From Chrysogorgia sp. JL179-B06 (Eukaryota; Cnidaria; Anthozoa; Scleralcyonacea; Chrysogorgiidae), in contig JAYKKM010000042.1 in NCBI GenBank assembly GCA_035772405.1, forward strand, positions 1,005,001-1,069,000: DNA of 64,000 bases, given 5' to 3'. The notes under the pieces are model-generated. The model had not been told where the DNA came from. It worked only from the letters and a program-made list of their open reading frames with translations, and made no database searches. This document shows, piece by piece, positions 49,430 through 60,014 of the stretch. Each line of letters begins with the position of its first letter. The first letter of the stretch is position 1. The position numbers and the translations under genes are program-made.

Positions 49430-49880
49430 TGAATTCGTGTATACAATGTAAACCCAATTAAACGCTCGCGCTAATAGCCCTTTGAACGGTTTCAGTTAAA
49501 CACTTTAGCGAACACTGAACGGCATGAAAATGCCGTTTCCCTACCGTTCGGTAAGGCTTTCGAACGCTTTTAGTTTAAGAAGCCGTTTGAACGGTTTGAT
49601 AAAACCGGCGCCTGTCACTAACCGGCGTTCGAACGGCTAAAAACGGCTAACTGAAACCGTTCGAACGACTAACTGAAACCGTTCGCCGTTCGAACGGTTT
49701 CAGTTAGCCGTTCGAACGGTTAATAACACTAGGCACCGAACGTTTAATAACAGGCGTTCGAACGCTCTGTTAATAATTTTAAACGTTTTATCAAACCGTT
49801 CGAACGGTTTCTTAAAGCGTTCAAACGCTTACCAAACGGTAAGCGAACGGTATTTTCATGCCGTTCGCTAAAGCGTTAAG
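49430..49880. repeat. Island of self-complementary words, AACCGTTCGAACGGTT type
   Basis: About 450 bp contain more than twenty degenerate copies of CGTTCGAACG, AACGGT and ACCGTT in both orientations (for example GTTTGAACGGTTTGATAAAA, CCGTTCGAACGACT, GCCGTTCGAACGGTTAATAA). The outer parts mirror each other: GAACGGCATGAAAATGCCGT on the left, GCGAACGGTATTTTCATGCC on the right. This makes the island a large imperfect fold-back. Non-coding and richer in CpG than its surroundings. Confidence 0.8.
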
Positions 49881-49907
49881 GTACGTTTTCGCGTGGAGGG
49901 TCACATA

Positions 49908-51055
49908 TTCTAAAATATTTTTTATTTCAGATTTTCCGTCGACTTAGTAGTGTAGGCTAACCATGTCGATTAATTTTAATGGAACTGGATTATTATTATT
50001 TTTACATTGTATTATGAGGATGTCGTATTACGTTTGGAAACAGCATGTATACGACTCACTCCACTTCGAAAACATTTTAAAATAGTTTACATTGTTCAAT
50101 TTAAATGAACTTAGGTCTGTTACTATGGTCATGGCTCGTTTGTGTCCGGGACTCAGAAATTTTTTTCTGAAGATATAACCATATCACCTCTCTTCCGCAG
50201 AGGCTTTTATCACTATATTTTGCATATATAAATAATTTTGTATATATCAATATAAATATATCAATTGTGAATATTGCGCTGGATGATAAGTAAGGAAATA
50301 TGAAAATTTCCACCCCCGTTTTTTTCCTCGCTCGCGTTCTCAATTTCAGCGGATTTTCATATTTCATTACTTATCATCACCGATTCCAAAAATAGGACTG
50401 GAACATTGATCTTTCTATTGTATCTGATGAGCTGATTTTGAAGCCTGCATATTTGCATAATGTAAATTGACGAGTAATCATTAGAAGCTCCGTGTTTACA
50501 AGCAAATCAAACTGTTACGCTCGCGAAATAGGTTTAGTGTCTGGCAAATATGGTGACTTTGTTAACATTAAATGCATAAAATCTTGAACCTAATTTACGT
50601 CTCACATCTGCTTCTCTCACTGGATAATTAGTGCCAACGGCAACCATTACTAAGGAACCAAAGTCGCAGTAAATTTGTAGACAGGCCATGAATCGTTTTA
50701 CCCAGTAATTTGTAAAATGTGTTCTGGTCATCTTTATAGTAAAATTATTTTATTTTGTCGATGGTAAGAGCACATAATCCAACAAAAAACATCAGGATCC
50801 TTAGTTGGTCCCTTAGTAATAGCGAACTTCCGGCTTCATTTTCTGAACAATAGTTGCTCGATCCAGTCTTCTTTCGAGATCAGTGCTATCAGTCTAGCGC
50901 AATATTCACAATAATTGATATCTACAAAATATAGCGATAAAAGGCTCTGCGGAGGAGAGAGCCATATCACGGCATTATAAATCGGTATCTTTTTAGTACT
51001 TGGAATTTTAGCCGCGCTTTGTCCCAGGCCCCTTGCGAACACGTTGCGCGAAACC
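49908..51055 (+). mobile_element. Internally deleted derivative of the DIRS-like element
   Basis: 49908-50395 matches 12680-13430 (without the 255-bp extra), and 50725-51055 matches 23975-24309, including CTTTATAGTAAAATTATTTT, which in the full element is the recombinase 3' end. The 330 bp between carries no gag, RT, RNase H or recombinase core. It has both inverted termini and would be non-autonomous. Confidence 0.7.
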
Positions 51056-51059
51056 CAAG

Positions 51060-51415
51060 CACACGCGTAATATACAAGTAATCTCACAAGTTGTTACAGA
51101 ATTGTTGCCTGAACAATGCTGTAACAACTTGTTGACATACGTGAACAACATTGTTGAATGAACAACATTGTTCATCATTGTTTCAACATGTTGTTACAGC
51201 TTGTTGAAACAACAATGGTTGTTCACGCATGTTGGAACAAGCAAGGAACGTATTGTTAAAACCATCATGTTCACCATTGTTGCAACAATGTTGTTCATTG
51301 TTGTTGTTTCATCATGCTGTAACAACATGTTGCATCATGCATGAACAACATTGTCGAATTAACAAGTTGTTTTTCGGTGTTCCACAGGCGTGAACAAGTT
51401 GTTCGTTCAACAACT
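51060..51415. repeat. Island of self-complementary words, AACAAGTTGTT / CAACATTGTTG type
   Basis: About 350 bp of degenerate copies of GTTGTTACA, AACAACATTGTTG and AACAACTTGTTG in both orientations, with CATGTTG/CAACATG variants. It starts just after the right end of the DIRS derivative and runs into repeat R1. Non-coding. Confidence 0.8.
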
Positions 51416-52665
51416 GTTTCCCTCACCATCTCTTCCAAGATTACATGTTTGCTCTTTAGGCTAACAATAATGGGAGTAATATAAATACAATTGAGGACAA
51501 ATCTAATATACATATCCCAAAAGACATGTCATTACATTTGTTGCCACTGGCAACTTCAGATGATTGAATGATGATTAGAAATAACAATAAAGGCATATCA
51601 AACCTCTTGATTGGAAACTTATAATACCATATCCTATTTTGTGCTCATACAATTCCTCTACATGATATGGTATTGAATATCCCATATTGATAATTAGATA
51701 ATACACTGGCATAAAAAATCAACACATGCAAATTATGGCGCAGGCTGTAATTCAATGTTTGTCGAATCTTACCAAGGGCTAAACGTACTGTGGAGTGAAT
51801 TTTTTTTGTTAATACTAACTTCTAATAGATACAAAACCTTGCTGTGAGGTCTAACACATTATTTGGTGTAAAAATAGCGCAATTTGGGCAATATTTTGAG
51901 GCCCCCCACCCAATTACCCAAAAATAGCTAAAATTTCTCGATTTTACTCTCTGAGCCGCCCCGCCTCCCTATCTCCAGAAACAATAAAACAAATTGAGAA
52001 CACGTGTTGATAATTTGTGATCCAGGATCGTCCTATTTTGGCCATATTTTCCTATGTATTTTCCCATCCGCCATTCATTCCAGCATCTCGATGGCCAAAC
52101 AATTGGTCCTTATGGCTTTTCAGGGACAATTGAAAAAGCTCTGACGACCTGTGAAAAACTGCTGGTGTGTGATTGATGGTCAGCTACCATTGCTCTATTC
52201 AAAAGACTTAAGTACGGACCAGAGATATCTATATGATATATGTAATGATGTGTCGGTCCAACATTTACCGATAGAGCTGTCTCTACGTAGTCCTGCATGA
52301 CTTATTAATCACTCCAGATGACTAAAAACAGGAAACCGTATAATGCGTCTATACGTTTGAGAGTGAATGTCCGTCATATGAACTGGTACCACTTGCCAGA
52401 TTCATCATTCAAATTAGTCTACCCGCATCAAGTGTAAGCCATCACGTAAGGACGGAGCGAGATACCTCTAGCATTCGATCGTCAAGTCTCGTTACCTGCC
52501 TTGCAGAGTAATGGGTATTTCGGTCATCCTGAAAGCTTGCCGCTTTGATCACAGATGAGAGACCAGCTATCTGTGAACTCAGATTCAAGATTGAATCTGT
52601 CAAAAAGAAATCAGATTAAAGGTTGGAGGCCAGAAAAAGGAGCGCAGATTCAATGTTGACTAAGG
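51415..52665 (+). repeat. Interspersed repeat R1, copy 2
   Basis: Collinear with 25395-26750 except that 51597-51838 is inverted: AACCTCTTGATTGG...CTAATAGATACAAAACC is the reverse complement of 25595-25850. The poly-C run is replaced by CTCTGAGCCGCCCCGCC. Confidence 0.75.
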
Positions 52666-52669
52666 TTCC

Positions 52670-53330
52670 TAAAACTAAATCTACACATACATGTATTACG
52701 ATGTCTACGCGGTAGTATAAAGCCATTTTCATGATGGCGGATATCATCATGGACAACAAAAATACGTATTTAAGAGCGATGTTTTGCCAAAGTTTCATCC
52801 GAAATAGTTTTAAGCTTCGCGGTCATTTTCGCCTCAGCAGAATTTCTGTTTGCCCTCAATCGTTCACTCTATATGTGCGTTAATTGGTCAAAAATCGGTA
52901 AAAACATTTCCTTTGATTAAAATTTCGATAAAAGGCATATGAATGCGACGATATTTCGCTAAAAATTTCGATATGTATTGTTGTCGTGCGCCTTTTAATT
53001 CGACAAAAAATCGATCTACGACAATACTCGCATCAGAAAATGGCCAATATCAAACACAAATACGGTAAAAAAGTGACTCAATTCTACATAAGACAGGAAC
53101 ATGTTTACTTTCACATTTCCCTGCTTAAAATAGAGCATTATATAATCGAACGCGTTGCCGACAGTTTCTGCGATAAGCTGCTGACACAAAGTACCCGGGA
53201 ACAAGTCGCACATTCAAAGCCGATGGGAGGAATTTGGCCGATTTATGACGCTGCGTATATCGTCTGTCTACCCCAAGCTCTCCCACATTCACTACATCAG
53301 TATATTAGCGCATCCAAGCATTACTGATAT
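52670..53330 (+). repeat. Interspersed repeat R2, copy 2
   Basis: Matches 29530-30230 throughout. Here it directly follows R1 and directly precedes R3, so R1-R2-R3 may be one element about 2.5 kb long that is broken up in the first locus. Confidence 0.7.
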
Positions 53331-53349
53331 ATAGTGACTGCCGCATAGG

Positions 53350-53945
53350 CAGTGTGTATATTAACATATCCAAGCATTCAGGTCCGAAATTTTGAAAGTT
53401 ACGCCTTTTGAAATGGCAGAAAATGCATCGAAATTTTTCAATTGTGATAAATTCCGCGGGCATGGTCCCATGGGGAAATTTTGAAATCTACAGTACAGTC
53501 CCTTCCTGAAATGCCATTTCATGCCTTTTGGTTATAGAAAGTTATATAAAACACTCGAAAGACACATCACTGTTAATACATTTATTTTTTATTTCGATGT
53601 ATATTTCATTTAATTTTAACATATAGAAAATTCAAAGAGCTAGCTTTCTTACTGACAGGTCCATAAATCATACTTCTACATTTACATAGCATAAAAGAGC
53701 TACTGCAATTCAAACCACCAATTATGATTAAGAAGCATTAGTAATTAGTAATTAGCGTCCCAAATTTTCTTAGTTCTACCTTGATCATATCAATCCAGAA
53801 TTTATTTAGAAAAAGTTTCAGGTACAATTTTGTTTGTGTGAACATGACGCATTGTTATTCCATTAAATCTGTCTGCCAATGGTACTTCTGGTACAACTCT
53901 TGAGTCTTCTCAATGCAACGAATCCTCTTTCACATGCATTGCTTG
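53350..53945 (+). repeat. Interspersed repeat R3, copy 2
   Basis: Matches 46830-47465. Non-coding, starting near ATTAACATATCCAAGCATTC. Confidence 0.7.
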
Positions 53946-53949
53946 TGAC

Positions 53950-54355
53950 AGGTGATGTCAGTTATATCTTTATCACTGTGAAGATTGAATAAAATATGTC
54001 ATGTTCAGTGTAGAGACTAAAACCTATATCCATAACTGAGGCAATGCCACTTATTTCATATGTAGATTTGCAATGTTCTTGCCATGCAGAGCTTTACTTA
54101 TCTTTTAAATATGTCATTGTGTTGTTTCTGGCAGATCATATTCGAAGAAGGCATAGATGTCAGTAATCAACTCTGTTAAATATGTATTAAGATCGATCTT
54201 GACTACTTCTTTAGGGTGTAATAATTCAGCACACAAAGTTGGAGACATATCCTCTGGAAAACTCGAAGCCAGAGATCGAGTTACCAAGAATATCCATGAA
54301 CATTAGAAAATTGTTTATTCTGATGTACTCTTCTATAGTGCTAGTTAGCCATCAG
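53950..54355. other. Non-coding stretch
   Basis: No ORF with domain signal. It may continue the R3 element, but I have no second copy to prove it. Confidence 0.3.
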
Positions 54356-54360
54356 CATAA

Positions 54361-55085
54361 AGGCCCGATCACACTACATCCGATAACGATACGATAACGA
54401 TACAGAAAAAATCGTTCGCCTATTAAATGCATATTAGCAATCACATTGTGGCGATAACGATGAAATTATCGTTGAACGATAGCGATTTTAGAATCTTTAG
54501 AATTTTTTTCCTCCACGATAATGATAAATTTTTTAGCCAATCAAACCGCTAGTTTGTAAATTAACCACTCGAAGTCCACAATGATCCTGTGAAGCTGCCA
54601 TACCGTTGGCTATCACTATCTCATCTCGCTGGTTGTTCGTTTACATATTCTGCGACGAAAAGTATGGACGAAGAACATCTCTTTCTCGAAGTGGAAAAGA
54701 ATGCTGTGTTATATGACAAAACACATCCGATGTTTAAGACGCTCGTAAGAACAACGACAGTTGGAATAGAATCGGACAGAAAACAAAAACGTCTGTTTCA
54801 AACACTTGCGCAACTTGCCAATATCCGCGAATTACTTGTTGAACCAACTATATAAACATAAAAATTTCTTATTTCTCTTCTCTCTTATTCGTCTTGTTAG
54901 TAACAGAAGAAGCAGCGTATCTTCATCGTAATCAGCCATGTTGGCGAGATTTTGAATAAACACGCGAGCGCTCCTATTAACAGGGGAGTCTGGGAACGTG
55001 CTTTTTTCCGCCGTAAGGAGAATATCGTTATCATTTATCGCCATTGTTATCGTTTATCGTTATCGGATGCAGTGTGACCGGACCT
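54361..55085 (+). mobile_element. TIR element, Harbinger-like, with MADF-type ORF
   Basis: The ends AGGCCCGATCACACTACATC and the reverse complement of GCAGTGTGACCGGACCT mirror each other, each followed by degenerate CGATAACGAT words (five or more per end). Flanking trinucleotides are TAA and TTA, both fitting TWA but not identical. The 725-bp interior has only a small ORF. MADF/Myb-like partner proteins are known for PIF/Harbinger elements; the DDE transposase is absent. Confidence 0.6.
54664..54855 (+). CDS. Small MADF/Myb-SANT-like protein fragment
   Basis: It starts MDEEHLFLEVEKNAVLYDKT, followed by HPMFKTLVRTTTVGIES. This matches the beginning of MADF-type DNA-binding domains (LIxxVExxPxLYDxxHxxYK), but the rest of the domain is missing and the ORF ends after 63 residues. 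An upstream ATG at 54589 would add 25 residues of non-domain sequence. It is probably the truncated second ORF of the enclosing element. Confidence 0.5.
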   Translation: MDEEHLFLEVEKNAVLYDKTHPMFKTLVRTTTVGIESDRKQKRLFQTLAQLANIRELLVEPTI

Positions 55086-55189
55086 TTAGGCCTGAAACAA
55101 CCAAGCAGCTAGCTAAATCTATGATTACTGATATATAGTGACTGCCGCATACGAAGTACATACCAATCGAACCAGTACATCATTGTATC

Positions 55190-55310
55190 TGAGTCTCGTT
55201 AGCTCAATAGTTAGAGCATCTCTCAGATAATAAAAAGGTTACAGGTTCGATTCCTGGCCGCAACTCAGAAACATTTTCTGAGGATTTGAGCTTGACGATC
55301 ATGTATGTAC
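55190..55310 (+). mobile_element. tRNA-derived SINE
   Basis: An A box (TTAGCTCAATAGTTAGAGC) and a perfect B box (GGTTCGATTCC) about 38 bp apart are followed by a hairpin tail TCAGAAACATTTTCTGA. The acceptor stem and anticodon arm are not tRNA-like. It shares its tail with the segments at 13.19, 35.37, 40.48 and 50.15 kb, so all may be one SINE family. Confidence 0.7.
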
Positions 55311-55314
55311 CTTC

Positions 55315-56590
55315 TGTACACAAGAAATAGAAATTCTGCGGAAAAACTGAAAACTAGTTGTTCGAGGGTTAGTACGAAGGTTAATAGCAGGATTAATATT
55401 ATGGTGAGGGTTAGTATAAGGGCATGATTAATTGGATTAGGGTTCTTTTTCAAACCATTGTACCAACCCTTACCCTAATATTAGTCAGATTTAGAAAAGA
55501 GGACGAGGACGTCGAGAGGACGCCACTTTGACCGAGAAGAACTGGTTCGAGGACGCAGTCGTGTTGTCATGAAGTTCATAAGAAAAATCAGGTTTAGTCA
55601 AGAAAAAACAACAACGGCGTCCTTCGTTTCTTATTTGCATAATATTTGTATAATATTTGCATACATACAGTCATCTGTTTGGTGCATACGATTGTACGGA
55701 CACGATATGATTATTTTCAAGAAATTAAAAAATAGAAAGGACTCTTCAATACAAAGTTTTTCTTTTTCTTGGTCACATTTTTAATCTTTTAAATATTTAA
55801 TTTTTAAACTTTTAATTTTTTTATTTCTTAAATATTTTACATGGGAGATTATGTATAGTATATAAACCAACAACATTTTTAAACCTACAAATGTACAATG
55901 AACATATCAGTTTTAGGCACTTGTATCGTTTTAGCTCTGTAATAAATTTACTGTTCGCACGCTTTGTCATGATTCGTAATGGAAATATGAAACCAGACTA
56001 CAAACTATTTTTCATAGTACTTATCCACATATTTTCTGGAAAAATTCAACCAAAAACAGTGATGTCCTGGTGAGGACGTGAGAACAGTGAAATGGCGGCA
56101 TGAAATTCAAGAAGACGACGTTTCCACTAATACTAGAAGTAAAAATTGTAAGAAGTTGTCTTGTGTTTGGACTTTATTTTATTGAATATTTATCATTACA
56201 AGTATATGAAAACATAATCTGCGCTCTATGTTTTTGAGTGTCTCTGAGTGTTGTTTTTACTGACATTTGTCATTTTATTAGCGTAGGTCAATCTGATTGG
56301 TATGGATTAATTAGTATAATCACTGGAATGTGATTCGATGTAATGTAAGTAGCGAACTTGTTACATCTTCCTTTTCCTAACGGAACAAAGCATAACATAA
56401 CATAACATAAATATAATATTTAGGTAAAGGTAATGTCTATAGTCATTGAAATTGATTAGGCGGTCCCTGGCATGTGATAGTCATTGTTCCACTATGGGGC
56501 TCTGCTTTTCCTGGCTGAACAGCGCATATGATTGGTTCTGCGCTCACACAAGCGGTTCTTCTGGCGATGTGTCCGCTGGTTCACCTGACT
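55315..56590. other. Non-coding stretch
   Basis: AT-rich with ORFs of up to about 70 codons and no domains. A CATAA repeat (56385-56410) and TTAGGGT words occur. Nothing else could be supported. Confidence 0.4.
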
Positions 56591-56593
56591 CTC

Positions 56594-58455
56594 TCAGTGG
56601 GCTTTCATTGGGTAATGGGTTTCCCTGTTGCACATCTCGATTCCGTTCTTCCCTACTGACAAGTCGTCTGTAGATACCGTGACCAACCTTAACTTCATAG
56701 CTCCTGGGTCCCACTTGGCCTGTGCAGATGCCTGCATCCCATCTGTTTTGTCCGGGAGTTTAATTTTCACACGGGCTGTGTCGCCTGTGTTGATTGGGGT
56801 CAGGGGTTTGCTGTGATTGTCGTAATAGAGCTGCTGTTGCTTCTTGATTCCAATCAATGCCCCGGTATCTTCTTCAGTTGCGTACTGCGGCTATAGTAGT
56901 GAGCTAGCAACTGGAAGAAGCGTCTTGAACCTCCGGCCGATGAGGCGCTGGGTTGCACTTGTACCAATTCCAGCAGATGGTGTGTTGCGGCAGTCTAGTA
57001 ACGTCTGGAACTCCGACCTTCCGGCCTCCTTACACTTGGAAAACAGCCTCTTCACTGTCTTAACGGCGTTCGCGGCTTTACCGTTTGACTGCGGGTAGTG
57101 AGGCGAAGAGGTCTTGTGCTCAAACCGCCATGTTTTAGCAAACACTGCAAACTCCGCTGAAGAGAACTGCGGGCGATTATCTGTGATCAGACTGTCTGGG
57201 ACTCCAAATCTAGCAAATACCGCCTTCATTTCCTTTATTACACTACGGGACGTTGTTGTAGTCAGGCGGGCTACTTCGACTAACAGTGTTCGGTTGTCAA
57301 ACTCGCAAAAGTCAGCGCCTACTTTAGCTCATGGACGGATGACCAACTCATGCTGCATGATGGGCTCTTTCCCTTGATTGCTGCGATGGGCGAGACAAAT
57401 GTCGCACTTGGCGATGTACTGCTTGAGTTCTGTTGCCCTGCGAGGCCTGATGTCTCGTGCTCTTCGAATGCACGCTTCAACAACAACAACAACTTTTTAT
57501 TTAGCACCATCATGTAACAAAAGAAATATACTTTAAACTGACGAGAGTTTGAATTAAATCGAAGTGCAGGCCAACTGTAATAAGTTGACAGTTGGCAAGA
57601 AATTCATTGGCTTCGATGCCAATGTGTGCAGAATGAATTTATTCCATCATTTTTTGCGCATGACCGTTGGGACTACTAACAGCTGTCCTTTAAATACGAG
57701 CTCGTCCTGGAATAAACGTCGCCAGCTTACTCACCGATTAGAAGTGTTGCGACCTGTACCGCTTCAGACTTCTTATTCAGTTCCGTTGCGAGGAGATAAT
57801 TTATTTTTTGTGACAGCCACGATGGAGCTGATTTACTCTGTGGGCGTTGTCACTGGATCTATGACATATTGGGACACAAGGTTTTAGTGCTTCTTTTAGC
57901 TTTGGTCGAAGCGCAACTGCAATGCGCGCCGGCGTGCATGTGGAACTTGTTGGACTGTCTCATCGTTGGACTGTCTCATCGATCGTATCTTATATACGCC
58001 GTCTAACTGTCCAACTCCCTCGCCAAAGACCTTCGGAAACTTCCCCATAAGCTCTTGTTTGGTCAGTGCGTTGGGTTTGTCCTCTAAGCTGGCGTATGCT
58101 GGGGCGTTTTCCGTCTGTGGTTTATTCAGCAGGTCATTGTCTTTGAACTGACTAATGTTCATTCCTAAGCATACTTTGCGACCTAGAATCGGGCGGATCT
58201 CTTTGCTGTCTGCTAATCGGCAGTCTAGACGACAACTGGCCTCACCTCTCCAAACGCGGATACGTACCTGCCCTATTACCTTTATTTTCGAGCCTCCATA
58301 GGCGACAAGGGAGGTTTTGATGGGCTTCACCTTCTCCAGTTGTCTGTCCTCGGTCGCCTCTTTGTAGATGCATGTGTACTGGTATGATATTACATTGCGC
58401 CCCCGTATCTGGTTGGAATCGAACGTAACTTCGGGATTGCAGTTTCATGGTCACT
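56594..58455 (-). mobile_element. Decayed Ty3/gypsy-type pol (protease, RT start, integrase)
   Basis: From 58454: aspartic protease (PDTGAQCNIIP), continuing in another frame (RLADSKEIRPILGRKVCLGM), then the RT N-terminus (GVGQLDGVYKI, VIDPVTTPTE). The RT palm and RNase H are missing (deletion near 57.8 kb). Next come the pre-integrase linker (ELVFKGQLLVVP, IHSAHIGIEA), zinc finger cysteines (CDICLAH), and the integrase core with ADFCEFD and ITDNRPQFSSAEF. SNGKAANAVK stands where an E is expected. The C-terminal part reads DTARVKIKLPDKTDG. The motif style suggests the Mag group. LTRs were not identified. Confidence 0.8.
57479..57609 (-). mobile_element. 131-bp retroposon insertion with target duplication
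   Basis: Inserted between IGIEA and CIRRAR of the gypsy integrase zinc finger. The insert ends in TTTTTATTTAG/CAACAACAACAACAA (a TTG tail on the minus strand preceded by AATAAAAAG) and is flanked by the 5-bp direct repeat GCTTC at 57474-57478 and 57610-57614. Removal restores the frame across the junction. It is the 3' end of a LINE or SINE. Confidence 0.85.
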
Positions 58456-58459
58456 AACT

Positions 58460-59130
58460 ATAAGTCGTCTAGTTTGACAGCTGTCTGGTAGACCTCGCCC
58501 GATCCATCGTCTTTTTCATCTTCAATCGCCTTCATTTATTTTTGTCTGCAAACTGCGGCGAAGTGATTTTTCATTGCGCCATTTAGGCAGTCCTATCCTA
58601 TTGCGGGACACGATTCCCGATTCGACGTATGTTGATAGCCGCAATTGCCACATTATTTGTGTTGACCTTGACCTTGTTGTGCTTGGCTGCGACGGAAGTT
58701 TTTCATTTTCCTCGGAGCGGACGTGCTATCTTGATTTTTTATTCGGTTTACTTCGGATACTTTACCTTCGGCTGTGTCTCCAATGATTTTCATGTGGGCC
58801 AACCACGGGCTTTAGGACAGGCTCGATGCGAGTATTAAAAAGTTGTTTCAACATGCGATTGTTAACATAATCCATTTATTTGTCGCGCCTTAATGTTCAA
58901 TAAACTTGCTTAACTATAATACAAGAGTTTAGAGTACGATACCTTGAAATCCTCCACAATTTGACTTGCAAATCTTCGTGTAAAGTATTTGAGTTTGAAC
59001 CGCCATGTTTACTTGACCCAATCCTTCCAACTGCCGCGCGGCTTAATATTATGACGTAACACGCCCTGGATAATCCTAAAATTAGGAGGGTAGGATCTCT
59101 TGGATTTTTCATCGTCAAGAGCGAGATGAA
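58460..59130. other. Non-coding or degraded retroelement flank
   Basis: ORFs of about 70 codons lack domains. It may contain gypsy gag remains too degraded to name. AATAAA at 58899 is on the plus strand. Confidence 0.3.
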
Positions 59131-59137
59131 ATGATAC

Positions 59138-59181
59138 TACCATATATGGTACAAACGTGTCCCCAACTTCCATATATGGAA
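59138..59181. promoter_or_regulatory. Paired CArG-type palindromes
   Basis: TACCATATATGGTA (59138-59151) and TTCCATATATGGAA (59168-59181) are perfect 14-bp palindromes, each containing CCATATATGG, a match to the SRF-type CArG consensus CC(A/T)6GG. The two cores are exactly 30 bp apart, and each is followed by TGTCCCC after eight or nine bases, forming a doubled unit. They lie about 320 bp upstream of the first exon at 59.5 kb. A regulatory role is inference. Confidence 0.45.
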
Positions 59182-59494
59182 ACTACCTGTCCCCGAGCCC
59201 AGTCGCAGACGTTCTAACTCTCGAGTGAATTTGGCGGGTTAATTTGAAATTGTAAACAGCAGCTGTACAGTGGAAAACGCTTTCAAGATCTGATGGATGG
59301 TGTCAATAGTGGACTTAATACTGAAATATATATTAATAAGGAAAATTTAAGCGTGTAAGTTAAAATGAAATTTAAAAAGACTGTTAATAGTATTTTATAC
59401 ACAAGATGGTACAACAATCTAATGTATATGGCACATGAATAAAGTTGCTGTCTATCGAATATAATTTGTTTCATTGTTTTTTACTTATTTGTAG

Positions 59495-59731
59495 TGATGC
59501 TGATATAACTCGCAAATGCATTAACTTCAACAACAACAGAGATGGGTTATCGCTAAATACTGCGTATGCTGTCTACGTACGAACATGCGGCATATACAAA
59601 CGAACACCATTGTCAAACATTCTTTTTGCGAGACTTCTGCATGATCTGTTTCCTTGCATTCAAAGCAAAAGAGTGAAAACTGCTACTGGATCAAAAGCAA
59701 GTACGGCACCTTTATTTGATACACTTATACG
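59495..59731 (+). CDS. Exon with winged-helix (RFX-like) character
   Basis: An acceptor (TTACTTATTTGTAG) precedes and a GTAAAA donor follows. The frame reads SDADITRKCINFNNNRDG, then LNTAYAVYVRTCGIYKRTP, LFARLLHDLFPCIQSKRVKT and GSKASTAPLFDTLIR. The pattern of a helix with YxxYxxxC, then FxxLxxxxFPxxxxxR, resembles the RFX-type winged helix, though the usual final YxY is not there. Phase does not join the following ORF directly, so an intervening exon or a base error is needed. Confidence 0.4.
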
Positions 59732-60014
59732 GTAAAAACCCGCGCATTTAAAACTTGACTATTTACTTCAACCTGCAGCCTAAAAAATAAAACAAGTGCT
59801 TTATATTTGAATCTCTTGAGTGCCTTATAAAGTCTGTTAATATTAAACAATTGCAGTAAAACTGCAGCACATTGCATCCATGGAGGTATAGACTATAGAG
59901 TACATATAATCAAAGCCATATTTGCCATATTTTACATGCAGTATTTTGCTGAACATATAAAAAAATTTTTTTGTTTTATTGAATATATGTGCATGACAAA
60001 AAACAAATGTATAT

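Noticed and set aside
55190..55265. tRNA gene
   Set aside because: A and B boxes are good, but no acceptor stem or anticodon arm can be formed; read as a SINE.
58574..58838. Two overlapping hydrophobic ORFs of about 70 codons
   Set aside because: Leu/Phe-rich by composition, with no start context or domain; adjacent to degraded gypsy sequence.
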